This document shows positions 16,751 through 22,230 of a DNA stretch of 22,230 nucleotides, piece by piece. The position numbers were made by a program, and so were the translations under genes. The stretch comes from JBGPBY01 sp041481485. Lineage in GTDB: Bacteria; Acidobacteriota; Terriglobia; 20CM-2-55-15. Where the stretch lies: positions 1-22,230 of the forward strand of contig JBGPBY010000041.1 of assembly GCA_041481485.1 (NCBI GenBank), written 5' to 3'. The notes beneath the pieces were generated by a model. It made no database searches, was not told the origin of the DNA, and worked only from the letters and a program-made list of their open reading frames with translations. Position 1 is the stretch's first letter. Every line of letters begins with the position of its first letter.

Positions 16751-16969
16751 GATTCTGGGATTTATCAATGCAATTCCCCTATGTATTGAGGACTTGTTAG
16801 TGCCCCCAATGTAGGGGCGGTCTATGACCGCCCACAATCTGCAGGATTGCATCGCTGAAAATTGCGGGCGGTCATAGACCGCCCCTACATAGGGAAGCGC
16901 GCTCGCTTGCACGACCCGCGTACGGTGACGAGGGAATTGCCGGGAATTGCATTGATAAATTCCCGAATC
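16751..16969. repeat. REP inverted pair, copy C, with interrupted outer arms
   Basis: The REP cores lie at 16811-16833 and 16866-16888. An outer inverted repeat of 28 bp with two mismatches (16751-16778 and 16942-16969; shared core TTTATCAATGCAATTCCC) encloses them. The arms between outer and core repeats have been broken: 25-30 bp of unrelated sequence on the left (about 16786-16810) and about 45 bp on the right (about 16896-16941). The element fills the gap between the convergent hypothetical gene (stop 16745) and queF (stop 16971-16973). Confidence 0.8.
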
Positions 16970-16970
16970 G

Positions 16971-17351
16971 TTATCGCCGGTACTCGGCTTGAATCCGCGA
17001 ATGCATTCCGCCGCGGGCGGTGAAATCGCCAATGACGGTTGCCCATTCGGGCTGGCATGCGGTCACGACGTCTTTCAGGATCCGATTCACGGCGTTTTCG
17101 TAAAATATTCCAAGATTCCGGTACTCCTGGATATACATCTTCAGCGATTTCAGCTCGAGGCAGTGCTTGTCGGGTCTGTATTTGATGGTGATCGTGCCGA
17201 AATCCGGCAGGCCGGTTTTCGGACACATGGAAGTGTATTCCGGATTCTCAATGGTGATGTCATAGCCGGGGAACTGGTTGGGCCAGCATTCGATTGCAGG
17301 CAGCTTTGCATCAATCCCGGCCCGGGCGTGGGCTTCGTTGTAATCAGGCAT
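16971..17351 (-). CDS. queF: NADPH-dependent 7-cyano-7-deazaguanine reductase QueF (type I)
   Basis: A 126-aa enzyme of the tunnelling-fold superfamily that reduces preQ0 to preQ1 in queuosine biosynthesis. The catalytic Cys43 is in ENPEYTSMCPKTG and Asp50 in LPDFG. The QueF signature ELKSLKMY (Glu66) and YRNLGIFYE (Glu85) follow. The length fits the single-domain type I enzyme. The start at 17351 has no visible Shine-Dalgarno; instead TATTAT (17358-17363) ends 6 nt before the ATG, which would fit a leaderless transcript. An intrinsic terminator of an upstream same-strand RNA lies only about 18 nt from the ATG. The stop codon sits next to REP copy C. Confidence 0.93.
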   Translation of the reverse strand: MPDYNEAHARAGIDAKLPAIECWPNQFPGYDITIENPEYTSMCPKTGLPDFGTITIKYRPDKHCLELKSLKMYIQEYRNLGIFYENAVNRILKDVVTACQPEWATVIGDFTARGGMHSRIQAEYRR

Positions 17352-17361
17352 CTGGGAATAA

Positions 17362-17398
17362 TATCAAAAGCCCCCAGACGCTTCTTACGCCTGGGGGC
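17362..17398 (-). terminator. Intrinsic terminator just upstream of queF
   Basis: Read on the minus strand, GCCCCCAG pairs with CTGGGGGC (8 bp). There is one mismatch and two further pairs before a 7-nt loop (TAAGAAG), then TTTTGATATTATT. This is a strong hairpin with a short U-tract. It would stop transcription from upstream before queF or regulate read-through into it. Confidence 0.8.
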
Positions 17399-17563
17399 TC
17401 CCTACCCTAGTCTCCTGTCGCCGACCATCTAAGATTCCGCTCGCAACATCCAAGTTGCGCGGGGTCCACCCATCGCGGACGTCCTGGCATCCTCAACGTC
17501 CGACTACCGTCCCTGGCCGGAGTAGCCATGTTGCTACTAGGAATTCTCCCCCGTAAATGAGGT
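17366..17563 (-). ncRNA. Candidate structured ncRNA or queF leader RNA
   Basis: About 200 nt without protein-like frames, ending in the terminator. Three further hairpins are visible with plus-strand positions: AGTAGC/GCTACT (17521-17538), GGACGT/ACGTCC (17477-17501) and CGCAAC/GTTGCG (17442-17459). ATTCC (around 17541) and GGAAT (around 17435) could close a multibranch structure. A weak promoter fits the 5' end at about 17563. It could be a stand-alone small RNA (size near 6S RNA) or a long attenuator or riboswitch leader for queF. It does not resemble the short preQ1 riboswitch classes, and I could not match it to 6S, tmRNA, RNase P or SRP RNA. The family is unassigned. Confidence 0.5.
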
Positions 17564-17569
17564 GTGGAA

Positions 17570-17598
17570 ATTGTCGACTCTAGTCGGGATGTTTGCAA
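17570..17598 (-). promoter_or_regulatory. Candidate promoter for the minus-strand RNA
   Basis: On the minus strand TTGCAA (17593-17598) and GACAAT (17570-17575) are spaced 17 bp, each 4/6 to sigma-70 consensus, giving a start near 17563. The TTGCAA motif occurs again 18 bp away at 17611-17616 inside the divergent dsbA-like upstream region, so these may also be operator copies. Prediction from sequence only. Confidence 0.3.
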
Positions 17599-17643
17599 GA
17601 CTTTTTAAATTTGCAAGGGTTTTTTCGGCAAAATTCGATTAGT

Positions 17644-18306
17644 ATGAATTCCATGTCCAACAAGACAAAACCCATAGTTGTAATCGTCATTGCGGTGCTC
17701 GCGGCCGCGGGAATCGCACTGTATTTGAGCCGCCAGTCCGCTGCTCCCAGAACTGGCGCTGATGGCAGTCTTGCCAGTTCCGGAGGGGGCCATGTTCGGG
17801 GAAATTCCGCAGCGCCGGTAACGCTCGTGGAATTTGGAGATTTTCAGTGTCCCAGTTGCGGATATTACCACCCGATCGTCGACGAGCTGGTCCGGCGCTA
17901 CCCGGACAAAGTGAAGCTGGAGTTCCATCACTACCCGCTGGTGCAGATGCATGCGCATGCGCTCGATGCCGCTATGGCGGCTGAGGCAGCGGGCAACCAG
18001 GGGAAGTACTGGGAAATGCATGACATGCTCTACGATCATCAGAAGGAATGGGACAGGCTGCTCAATACCGATGCTCAGTTTCTTGCCTATGCCGGAAGCC
18101 TGGGACTGGACGCGAACAAATTCTTGCGCGACATGAAATCTACAGATGTGCAAAATCGAATTCTCGAAGACATTCAACGTGGAAGCGCCGCCAAAGTCTC
18201 AGGAACTCCCACGTTTTTTATTGATGGCCAGGCTTTAAATCCGACGCCCAACGGAGTCGATGAGTTTGCCGCCATCGTGAATAACAAACTCCAGGCCAGT
18301 AAATGA
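17644..18306 (+). CDS. DsbA-family thiol:disulfide oxidoreductase, membrane-anchored
   Basis: A 220-aa protein with an N-terminal membrane anchor or uncleaved signal (about 10-30, PIVVIVIAVLAAAGIALYL). A low-complexity linker (about 35-50) precedes a DsbA-like thioredoxin domain. The active site is FQCPSCGYYHP (Cys69-Pro-Ser-Cys72), and the cis-Pro loop is SGTPTFFIDG. It should oxidise or isomerise thiols of exported proteins. It overlaps the next gene, a VKOR homologue, by 4 bp (ATGA); VKOR proteins re-oxidise DsbA-type partners, so the two are a functional pair. The frame extends to 17593; ATG 17644 (or 17653) is chosen because upstream codons belong to the AT-rich regulatory region. No strong Shine-Dalgarno is visible. 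Confidence 0.9.
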   Translation: MNSMSNKTKPIVVIVIAVLAAAGIALYLSRQSAAPRTGADGSLASSGGGHVRGNSAAPVTLVEFGDFQCPSCGYYHPIVDELVRRYPDKVKLEFHHYPLVQMHAHALDAAMAAEAAGNQGKYWEMHDMLYDHQKEWDRLLNTDAQFLAYAGSLGLDANKFLRDMKSTDVQNRILEDIQRGSAAKVSGTPTFFIDGQALNPTPNGVDEFAAIVNNKLQASK

Positions 18307-18722
18307 AACAACGCGCGACGCTGATTTGCGCCGCGGCATTCCTCGGAATGATCGATGCGTTGTATTTGACGCTGATGCGCGGATTGCACGTTCCCTGTTC
18401 CGTGAGCGGCGGTTGCAACGAAGTGTTGACCAGTCCGTATGCGGAAGTTTTCGGCGTGCCACTTTCTGCAATTGGGCTGGCGTTTTACTTCACAGTTTTC
18501 ATTCTCGCCGTTCTCGAAGTTTTCGAAGTGGCGCATCTGGTTCGATGGATATTCTGGCTGGCATTGCCGGGCTTCCTGATCACGCTGGTTCTAATCTATC
18601 TGCAGGCATTCGTGATACGTCATTTTTGCCAGTACTGTCTTCTGTCGGCGACACTTGTGACGATCATTTTTGTTACCTCTGCCTGGCCGCACCAGAGCAG
18701 ACAACTTCCCCAGCCGCGTTAG
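18303..18722 (+). CDS. VKOR-family (vitamin K epoxide reductase-like) disulfide-forming membrane protein
   Basis: A 139-aa protein of about four transmembrane helices. It has the VKOR cysteine set: a loop pair (Cys32, Cys38 in VPCSVSGGCNEV, followed by the family's SPYAEVFGVPLS) and the redox CXXC (Cys109, Cys112 in HFCQYCLLSA). Bacterial VKOR passes electrons from a DsbA-like partner to quinone, replacing DsbB. The start ATG overlaps the upstream DsbA gene stop, so the two are translationally coupled. The last four codons and stop fall inside the left arm of REP copy D, so the C-terminal tail (QPR) may have been altered by that element. Confidence 0.93.
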   Translation: MKQRATLICAAAFLGMIDALYLTLMRGLHVPCSVSGGCNEVLTSPYAEVFGVPLSAIGLAFYFTVFILAVLEVFEVAHLVRWIFWLALPGFLITLVLIYLQAFVIRHFCQYCLLSATLVTIIFVTSAWPHQSRQLPQPR

Positions 18723-18834
18723 CGGCGATTCCCAATGTAGGGGCGCTCTATGACCGCCCGCGATTTCTAATCCTGTGAATTGTGGGCGGTCATAGACCGC
18801 CCCTACATTGGGAATCGCCGCTAACGCGGCTGGG
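18709..18834. repeat. REP inverted pair, copy D, overlapping the VKOR gene end
   Basis: REP cores lie at 18737-18759 (one substitution, GGGCGCTC) and 18784-18806. The arms extend outward as a near-perfect palindrome (CCCAGCCGCGTTAGCGGCGA and its inverse) that includes the last codons and stop codon of the VKOR gene (18720-18722). It is the only copy lying between two genes on the same strand (VKOR and ccmE), so it may separate the two transcripts. Confidence 0.85.
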
Positions 18835-18915
18835 AACGCAAACACCCCAAATTCAAGACTCCAACGTCCAACTCGAAGTGCTATACTTGGAAGGTACTTG
18901 TTCAAGGATAAATCC

Positions 18916-19353
18916 ATGAAAGCTAAACAACTTAAGTTTCTCGTTGGGTCCGTCATCATTGTCCTGGTTCTGATCTACCTTGGCTACGCCGGATTCAAAT
19001 CCAGCATGGCGTATAACCAGACAGTCGCAGAGATGCTGGCCTCCAAAGAAGTGGCCTACAACCGGCACATCGAACTGGAAGGGGATGTCGTACCGGGAAC
19101 CATCAAGCGGGAAGGAAGAATCGTCACATTTAGTGTGAACGACAAAACCGACAAGCAAAAAGTTGTCATGATCCGATACGAAGGCAAGGATCCGCTTCCG
19201 GATACTTTCCGTGACAATGCCACCGCAATGGCCAAGGGCAAGCTGGATCCGTCGGGCGTTTTCATTGCGACTTCGATGACGGCCAAGTGCGCATCGAAGT
19301 ATGAAAAAGAAAAAGAAGCCGGAATCGTTATCGACAAGGCCGGATTGGAATAG
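18916..19353 (+). CDS. ccmE: Cytochrome c maturation haem chaperone CcmE, Cys-type variant
   Basis: A 145-aa protein with one N-terminal membrane anchor (about 6-27, FLVGSVIIVLVLIYLGYAG) and an OB-fold periplasmic domain (HIELEGDVVPGTIKREGRIVTFSV...VMIRYEGKDPLPDTFRDNATAMAKGKL). In classical CcmE the haem is bound covalently by His in a HxxxY motif. Here the equivalent place reads AKCASKY, with Cys125 and Tyr129 (CxxxY). This matches the Cys variant known from archaea and some Desulfovibrio-type bacteria. ATG 18916 is preceded by AAGGAT; the longer frame from 18808 runs into REP copy D and is rejected. A TATACT at 18882-18887 may be a -10 box. It is followed by ccmF after 12 bp. Confidence 0.92.
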   Translation: MKAKQLKFLVGSVIIVLVLIYLGYAGFKSSMAYNQTVAEMLASKEVAYNRHIELEGDVVPGTIKREGRIVTFSVNDKTDKQKVVMIRYEGKDPLPDTFRDNATAMAKGKLDPSGVFIATSMTAKCASKYEKEKEAGIVIDKAGLE

Positions 19354-19365
19354 GAGGTATCGATC

Positions 19366-21405
19366 ATGGGTCAGGTCGGCCAATTCGCGCTCGCGCTGGC
19401 CTTCATCGTTACGATTTACTCCATTGCCTCGTCTCTGCTTGGTATCCGGCTGCGGAACGATAAGCTGATCGCGAGCGGCAGAAATGCTGCCGTGTGTGTG
19501 TTTGGTCTCGTGACCATGTCCATTGGCACGCTTGCCTATCTGTTCCTGAAGAGTGATTTTTCCTACGCCTACATCGCGGAGCATTCCAATCGCGATCTGC
19601 CCACCTACTTCAAGATCAGTTCCATCTGGGGAGGACAAGAGGGTTCGCTGCTGTTCTGGGGCTGGCTGCTGACGATTTACACCGCGCTGGTTGTCATTCA
19701 GAACCGTAAGAAGCACACGGCGATGATGCCTTATGTCACGTCGGTATTGATGGGCACTTCCCTGTTCTTCACGTCCATGCATCTGTTTGTGGCCAACCCG
19801 TTCAAACTGAATGCCGCCGCGGTGGGCACCAAAGTGATGGGACTATTCTCGCCGGCCGACGGACAGGGCCTGAACCCGCTGCTGCAGGATCCGATGATGG
19901 TGATTCATCCGCCAATGTTGTATCTCGGATTCGTTGGACTGGTCGTGCCCTTCGCGTTTGCCATGGCGGCTTTAATTACCCGCCAGTTGGGTGATACCTG
20001 GATTCGGACAACGCGGCGATGGACAATGGCCGCATGGGGAATTCTCGGAACCGGAATTCTGCTTGGCGGCTACTGGGCCTATCACACGCTGGGTTGGGGA
20101 GGCTACTGGGCCTGGGACCCGGTTGAAAATGCATCGCTCATGCCCTGGCTGATTGGGACCGCATTTCTGCATTCCGTGATGGTGCAGGAAAAGAAAGGCA
20201 TGCTGAAGGTCTGGAACATCGTGCTCGTGATCATGGCGTATATCATGGCTGTGTTCGGCACGTTCCTCACCCGAAGCGGCGTTGTGAACTCGGTTCACGC
20301 CTTTGCCAAGTCTCCGATCGGCGGATACTTTCTGGCATTCATCGTCCTGGCGCTATCGGCATCGTTTTACCTGCTGATCGACCGGCTGCCATTTCTCAAG
20401 AATGAAGACCAGATGGGTTCGGTGGTGTCCCGCGAGAGCAGCTTCCTGTTCAACAACCTGATCCTGCTCGTGGCGTGCTTTTCGGTCCTGCTCGGCACCA
20501 TGCTCCCGTCGTTGTCGGACTGGATTACCGGCAACAAAATTACGGTCAGCAAGCCGTTCTTCGATGCCGTGGACGTCCCGATTGCAATCTTCCTTTTGTT
20601 CCTGACCGGAGTCGGACCGCTGCTGGCATGGCGCAAGGCATCGACCAACAGCCTGAAGCGGAATTTCATGATTCCCATCGCCGTTGCATCCGCGACGGGC
20701 GCCGCACTGCTGATCGGGGGCGTCCGGCATTTCTACGCGTGGAGTGCGCTGGTGATGGCGGCTTTTGTCGGCACATCGATTATCCGGGAATTTTATAAGG
20801 GCGCGCGCGCCCGCTCCACAGGAACGGGAGAGAACTTCTTTGAAGCTATCGTCAATCTGACATTACGCAATACACGCCGTTATGGCGGCTACATTGCGCA
20901 CCTTGGCTTCGTGTTGCTGTTTATCGGCTGGTCCGGCCAGGCCTTTACGGCAGATTCGGAATTCGAAGCCGGCATCGGCGATACGTTTCAAATTCGCAAC
21001 TTCACATTGCGCGTTGACGGTTTCAAGCCAGTCTCCGGACAGAATTATACGGGAGACCAGGTCGTCGTGGGCCTGTACAAGGATGGCGCTAAAGTAGCGA
21101 ATATGTTTCCCGGACGCCGGAATTACAAAGGCAGCGGGGAACAGCAGGCCACCAGCGAAATCGCAATTCATGAAACCTTGCGCGAAGATGTCTATCTGGT
21201 ATTTCAAGGCGGGGTCGACGACGCCGGGCAGAAGGGCGCATTTCACGTCTACATCAATCCTCTCGTGGCATGGGTGTGGATCGGCGGTGTAGTCCTGGGC
21301 CTGGGCACGATCATTGCGCTGCTTCCGAACCGGAAGGCAACACCGGCGCGCCGCAAGAGAGAACATGGCGCAGAAGCTATTCAGGAAGGGACCACCGTTG
21401 CGTAA
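19366..21405 (+). CDS. ccmF: Cytochrome c haem lyase subunit CcmF
   Basis: A 679-aa polytopic membrane protein that transfers haem from CcmE to apocytochrome c. It shows the family's conserved parts: SSIWGGQEGSLLFWGW, MVIHPPMLYLGFVG (His181) and the WWD haem-handling motif WGGYWAWDPVENASLMPW (from about residue 243). LTRSGVVNSVHAF and a C-terminal periplasmic domain before a last helix follow (GDTFQIRNFTLRVDGF...HVYINPLVAWVWIGGVVLGLG). The start ATG has AGGAGG 8 nt upstream, overlapping the ccmE stop. The gene's end overlaps the next gene. Full family length and no broken motif. Confidence 0.96.
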   Translation: MGQVGQFALALAFIVTIYSIASSLLGIRLRNDKLIASGRNAAVCVFGLVTMSIGTLAYLFLKSDFSYAYIAEHSNRDLPTYFKISSIWGGQEGSLLFWGWLLTIYTALVVIQNRKKHTAMMPYVTSVLMGTSLFFTSMHLFVANPFKLNAAAVGTKVMGLFSPADGQGLNPLLQDPMMVIHPPMLYLGFVGLVVPFAFAMAALITRQLGDTWIRTTRRWTMAAWGILGTGILLGGYWAYHTLGWGGYWAWDPVENASLMPWLIGTAFLHSVMVQEKKGMLKVWNIVLVIMAYIMAVFGTFLTRSGVVNSVHAFAKSPIGGYFLAFIVLALSASFYLLIDRLPFLKNEDQMGSVVSRESSFLFNNLILLVACFSVLLGTMLPSLSDWITGNKITVSKPFFDAVDVPIAIFLLFLTGVGPLLAWRKASTNSLKRNFMIPIAVASATGAALLIGGVRHFYAWSALVMAAFVGTSIIREFYKGARARSTGTGENFFEAIVNLTLRNTRRYGGYIAHLGFVLLFIGWSGQAFTADSEFEAGIGDTFQIRNFTLRVDGFKPVSGQNYTGDQVVVGLYKDGAKVANMFPGRRNYKGSGEQQATSEIAIHETLREDVYLVFQGGVDDAGQKGAFHVYINPLVAWVWIGGVVLGLGTIIALLPNRKATPARRKREHGAEAIQEGTTVA

Positions 21406-21883
21406 GTACCTCGCCGGCGGCAGGGTATACAACTGGATTGCCGTTGCGGTTCTGCTTCTGATTCCCCTGATGGGGCATGCGGACACGCAACGCGAAAAGT
21501 TCGTCGGCTCTCACCTGATGTGCATTTGCGGATGCCAGCAGGTACTCACCGAGTGCAATCACATTCATTGTCCCAGCTCCGTTCCGATGCGCGAGGAACT
21601 CAAAGAGAAACTCGCGGCGGGCATGACGGATGACCAGGTGTATGCCGCATTCGTCAGCAAGTTCGGAACGAAGGTTCTCGCCGCTCCGCCGTTTAAAGGC
21701 GCCTTCAATATCGTAGCGTGGCTGTTGTCCATGGTTACCCTCATCGCCGGCGGAGCTGCACTGGTTGTTTATCTTCGCCGTCTCAAATCGGCACCGCCGA
21801 AGACTGCAGCTGCCCCCGTCGATGTCTCGAAATTCGATAAGGAAATCGAAGACGAACTCAACAATTTCACTCCGGAAGATTGA
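21398..21883 (+). CDS. CcmH-like cytochrome c biogenesis thiol protein
   Basis: A 161-aa protein with a signal peptide or anchor (WIAVAVLLLIPLMGHA-DTQ). A CcmH/CycL-like domain follows with a Cys-rich motif (Cys42, Cys44, Cys46, Cys53, Cys58 in LMCICGCQQVL.ECNHIHCPSS) in place of the usual LRCxxCQ. The domain continues MREELKEKLAAGMTDDQVYAAFVSKFG, as in CcmH, and has a transmembrane helix at about 106-128. It should reduce apocytochrome CXXCH cysteines or present them to CcmF. The start is chosen at TTG 21398, which has AGGAAGGG about 7 nt upstream and overlaps ccmF by 8 bp; ATG 21365 is an alternative with a weaker site. The next gene overlaps by 1 bp. Confidence 0.85.
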   Translation: MRKYLAGGRVYNWIAVAVLLLIPLMGHADTQREKFVGSHLMCICGCQQVLTECNHIHCPSSVPMREELKEKLAAGMTDDQVYAAFVSKFGTKVLAAPPFKGAFNIVAWLLSMVTLIAGGAALVVYLRRLKSAPPKTAAAPVDVSKFDKEIEDELNNFTPED

Positions 21884-22230
21884 TGACCTACCTGATTTGC
21901 GCCATTCTCAGCGCCGGAGTTCTCGCAGCCATCTGCGTTCCTTTATTTCGCAGGGACAACGCGCTGGAATCGGCAATCATTGAAGAGACCGAATGGGATC
22001 TTCTGCAGCGCCGCAAGGAAGTTCTGATCGGAAACATTCAGGACCTGGACTTTGAGTATAAGTGCGGAAAACTTTCCAAATCGGACTACCAGCAGGTGCG
22101 CAGCGAAATGACTGCCGGAGTCGCCGTGGTCCTCGAGCATATCGAGCAGATTGAAAAGTCCCTGGACCTGGATGTGCTGATCCGCCGGGAGACCGATGCG
22201 CGAAAGGCAACTCCCAGAACGAAGGCTCAG
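21883..22230 (+). CDS. CcmI-like membrane protein, partial (runs off the window)
   Basis: Starts at ATG 21883, sharing one base with the upstream stop (TGATG). It stays open for 116 codons to the end of the window. The N-terminal helix (TYLICAILSAGVLAAICVPLF) is a membrane anchor. It is followed by a helical, coiled-coil-like region (EETEWDLLQRRKEVLIGNIQDLDFEYKCGKLSKSDYQQVRSEM...VLEHIEQIEKSL). The anchor plus LL.RK..L..I.DLD.DY..GKLS..DY pattern is found in CcmI-type proteins or small anchored proteins next to ccmH. CcmI binds apocytochrome c for CcmF/H. The 3' end is missing, so any TPR or zinc-ribbon domain cannot be checked. Confidence 0.75.
   Translation, partial: MTYLICAILSAGVLAAICVPLFRRDNALESAIIEETEWDLLQRRKEVLIGNIQDLDFEYKCGKLSKSDYQQVRSEMTAGVAVVLEHIEQIEKSLDLDVLIRRETDARKATPRTKAQ

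Noticed and set aside
17352..17560. Known preQ1 riboswitch upstream of queF
   Set aside because: No preQ1-I or preQ1-II consensus is visible; the leader is far longer and differently folded, so only a generic structured RNA is claimed.
18853..19782. 309-codon minus-strand open frame over ccmE/ccmF
   Set aside because: Antisense to two genes with clear family motifs and good ribosome sites.
21365..21397. ATG 21365 as the start of the CcmH-like gene
   Set aside because: Possible, but TTG 21398 has a much better Shine-Dalgarno (AGGAAGGG) and a more typical signal peptide length.

Overview
The window looks like a piece of an Acidobacteriota-type chromosome; this is an inference from gene content, not a database match. 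Pointers are a 1228-residue Oar-like TonB-dependent receptor with an N-terminal carboxypeptidase-regulatory domain, a 2-oxoacid dehydrogenase E1 with alpha and beta halves fused in one chain, an archaeal-type aspartyl-tRNA synthetase, a CHAT-TPR lipoprotein, and a cytochrome c maturation cluster with a Cys-type CcmE.

Left third (1-9943, + strand): an outer-membrane receptor, a clostripain-family (C11) peptidase, and a TPR-CHAT lipoprotein peptidase lie in a row. The peptidase's C-terminal domain carries ten identical DGTHTTR heptapeptides (six in tandem) separated by spacers of exactly 15 residues. The heptapeptides are written in nine different nucleotide versions, so selection acts on the peptide. 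Every copy ends in Arg, the residue after which clostripain cuts, and the next gene is a second caspase-like (clan CD) peptidase. This is the most unusual part of the window.

Middle (9944-17351): housekeeping genes. These are archaeal-type AspRS (-), tRNA adenosine deaminase TadA (+), fused E1 dehydrogenase (-), tRNA-Ser(CGA) (+), a short-type transketolase (+), an unrecognised 161-residue protein (+) and queF (-). The three convergent gene ends here hold palindromic REP pairs (GTAG followed by a GC-rich hairpin, in inverted pairs). One of these gaps also holds a perfect 39-bp-arm palindrome that touches the stop codon of the E1 gene. Upstream of queF, on the same strand, lies a structured non-coding stretch of about 200 nt ending in a clear intrinsic terminator that sits almost on the queF start codon.

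Right part (17644-22230, + strand): a DsbA-like thiol oxidoreductase overlaps a VKOR-family membrane protein by 4 bp, a periplasmic disulfide-forming pair. After a fourth REP pair come ccmE, ccmF, a ccmH-like gene and a partial CcmI-like gene, tightly packed as one operon for haem delivery to apocytochrome c. CcmE has CASKY where the classical protein has a haem-binding His. Disulfide formation and cytochrome c maturation both act on Cys thiols outside the cytoplasm, so the juxtaposition makes functional sense.
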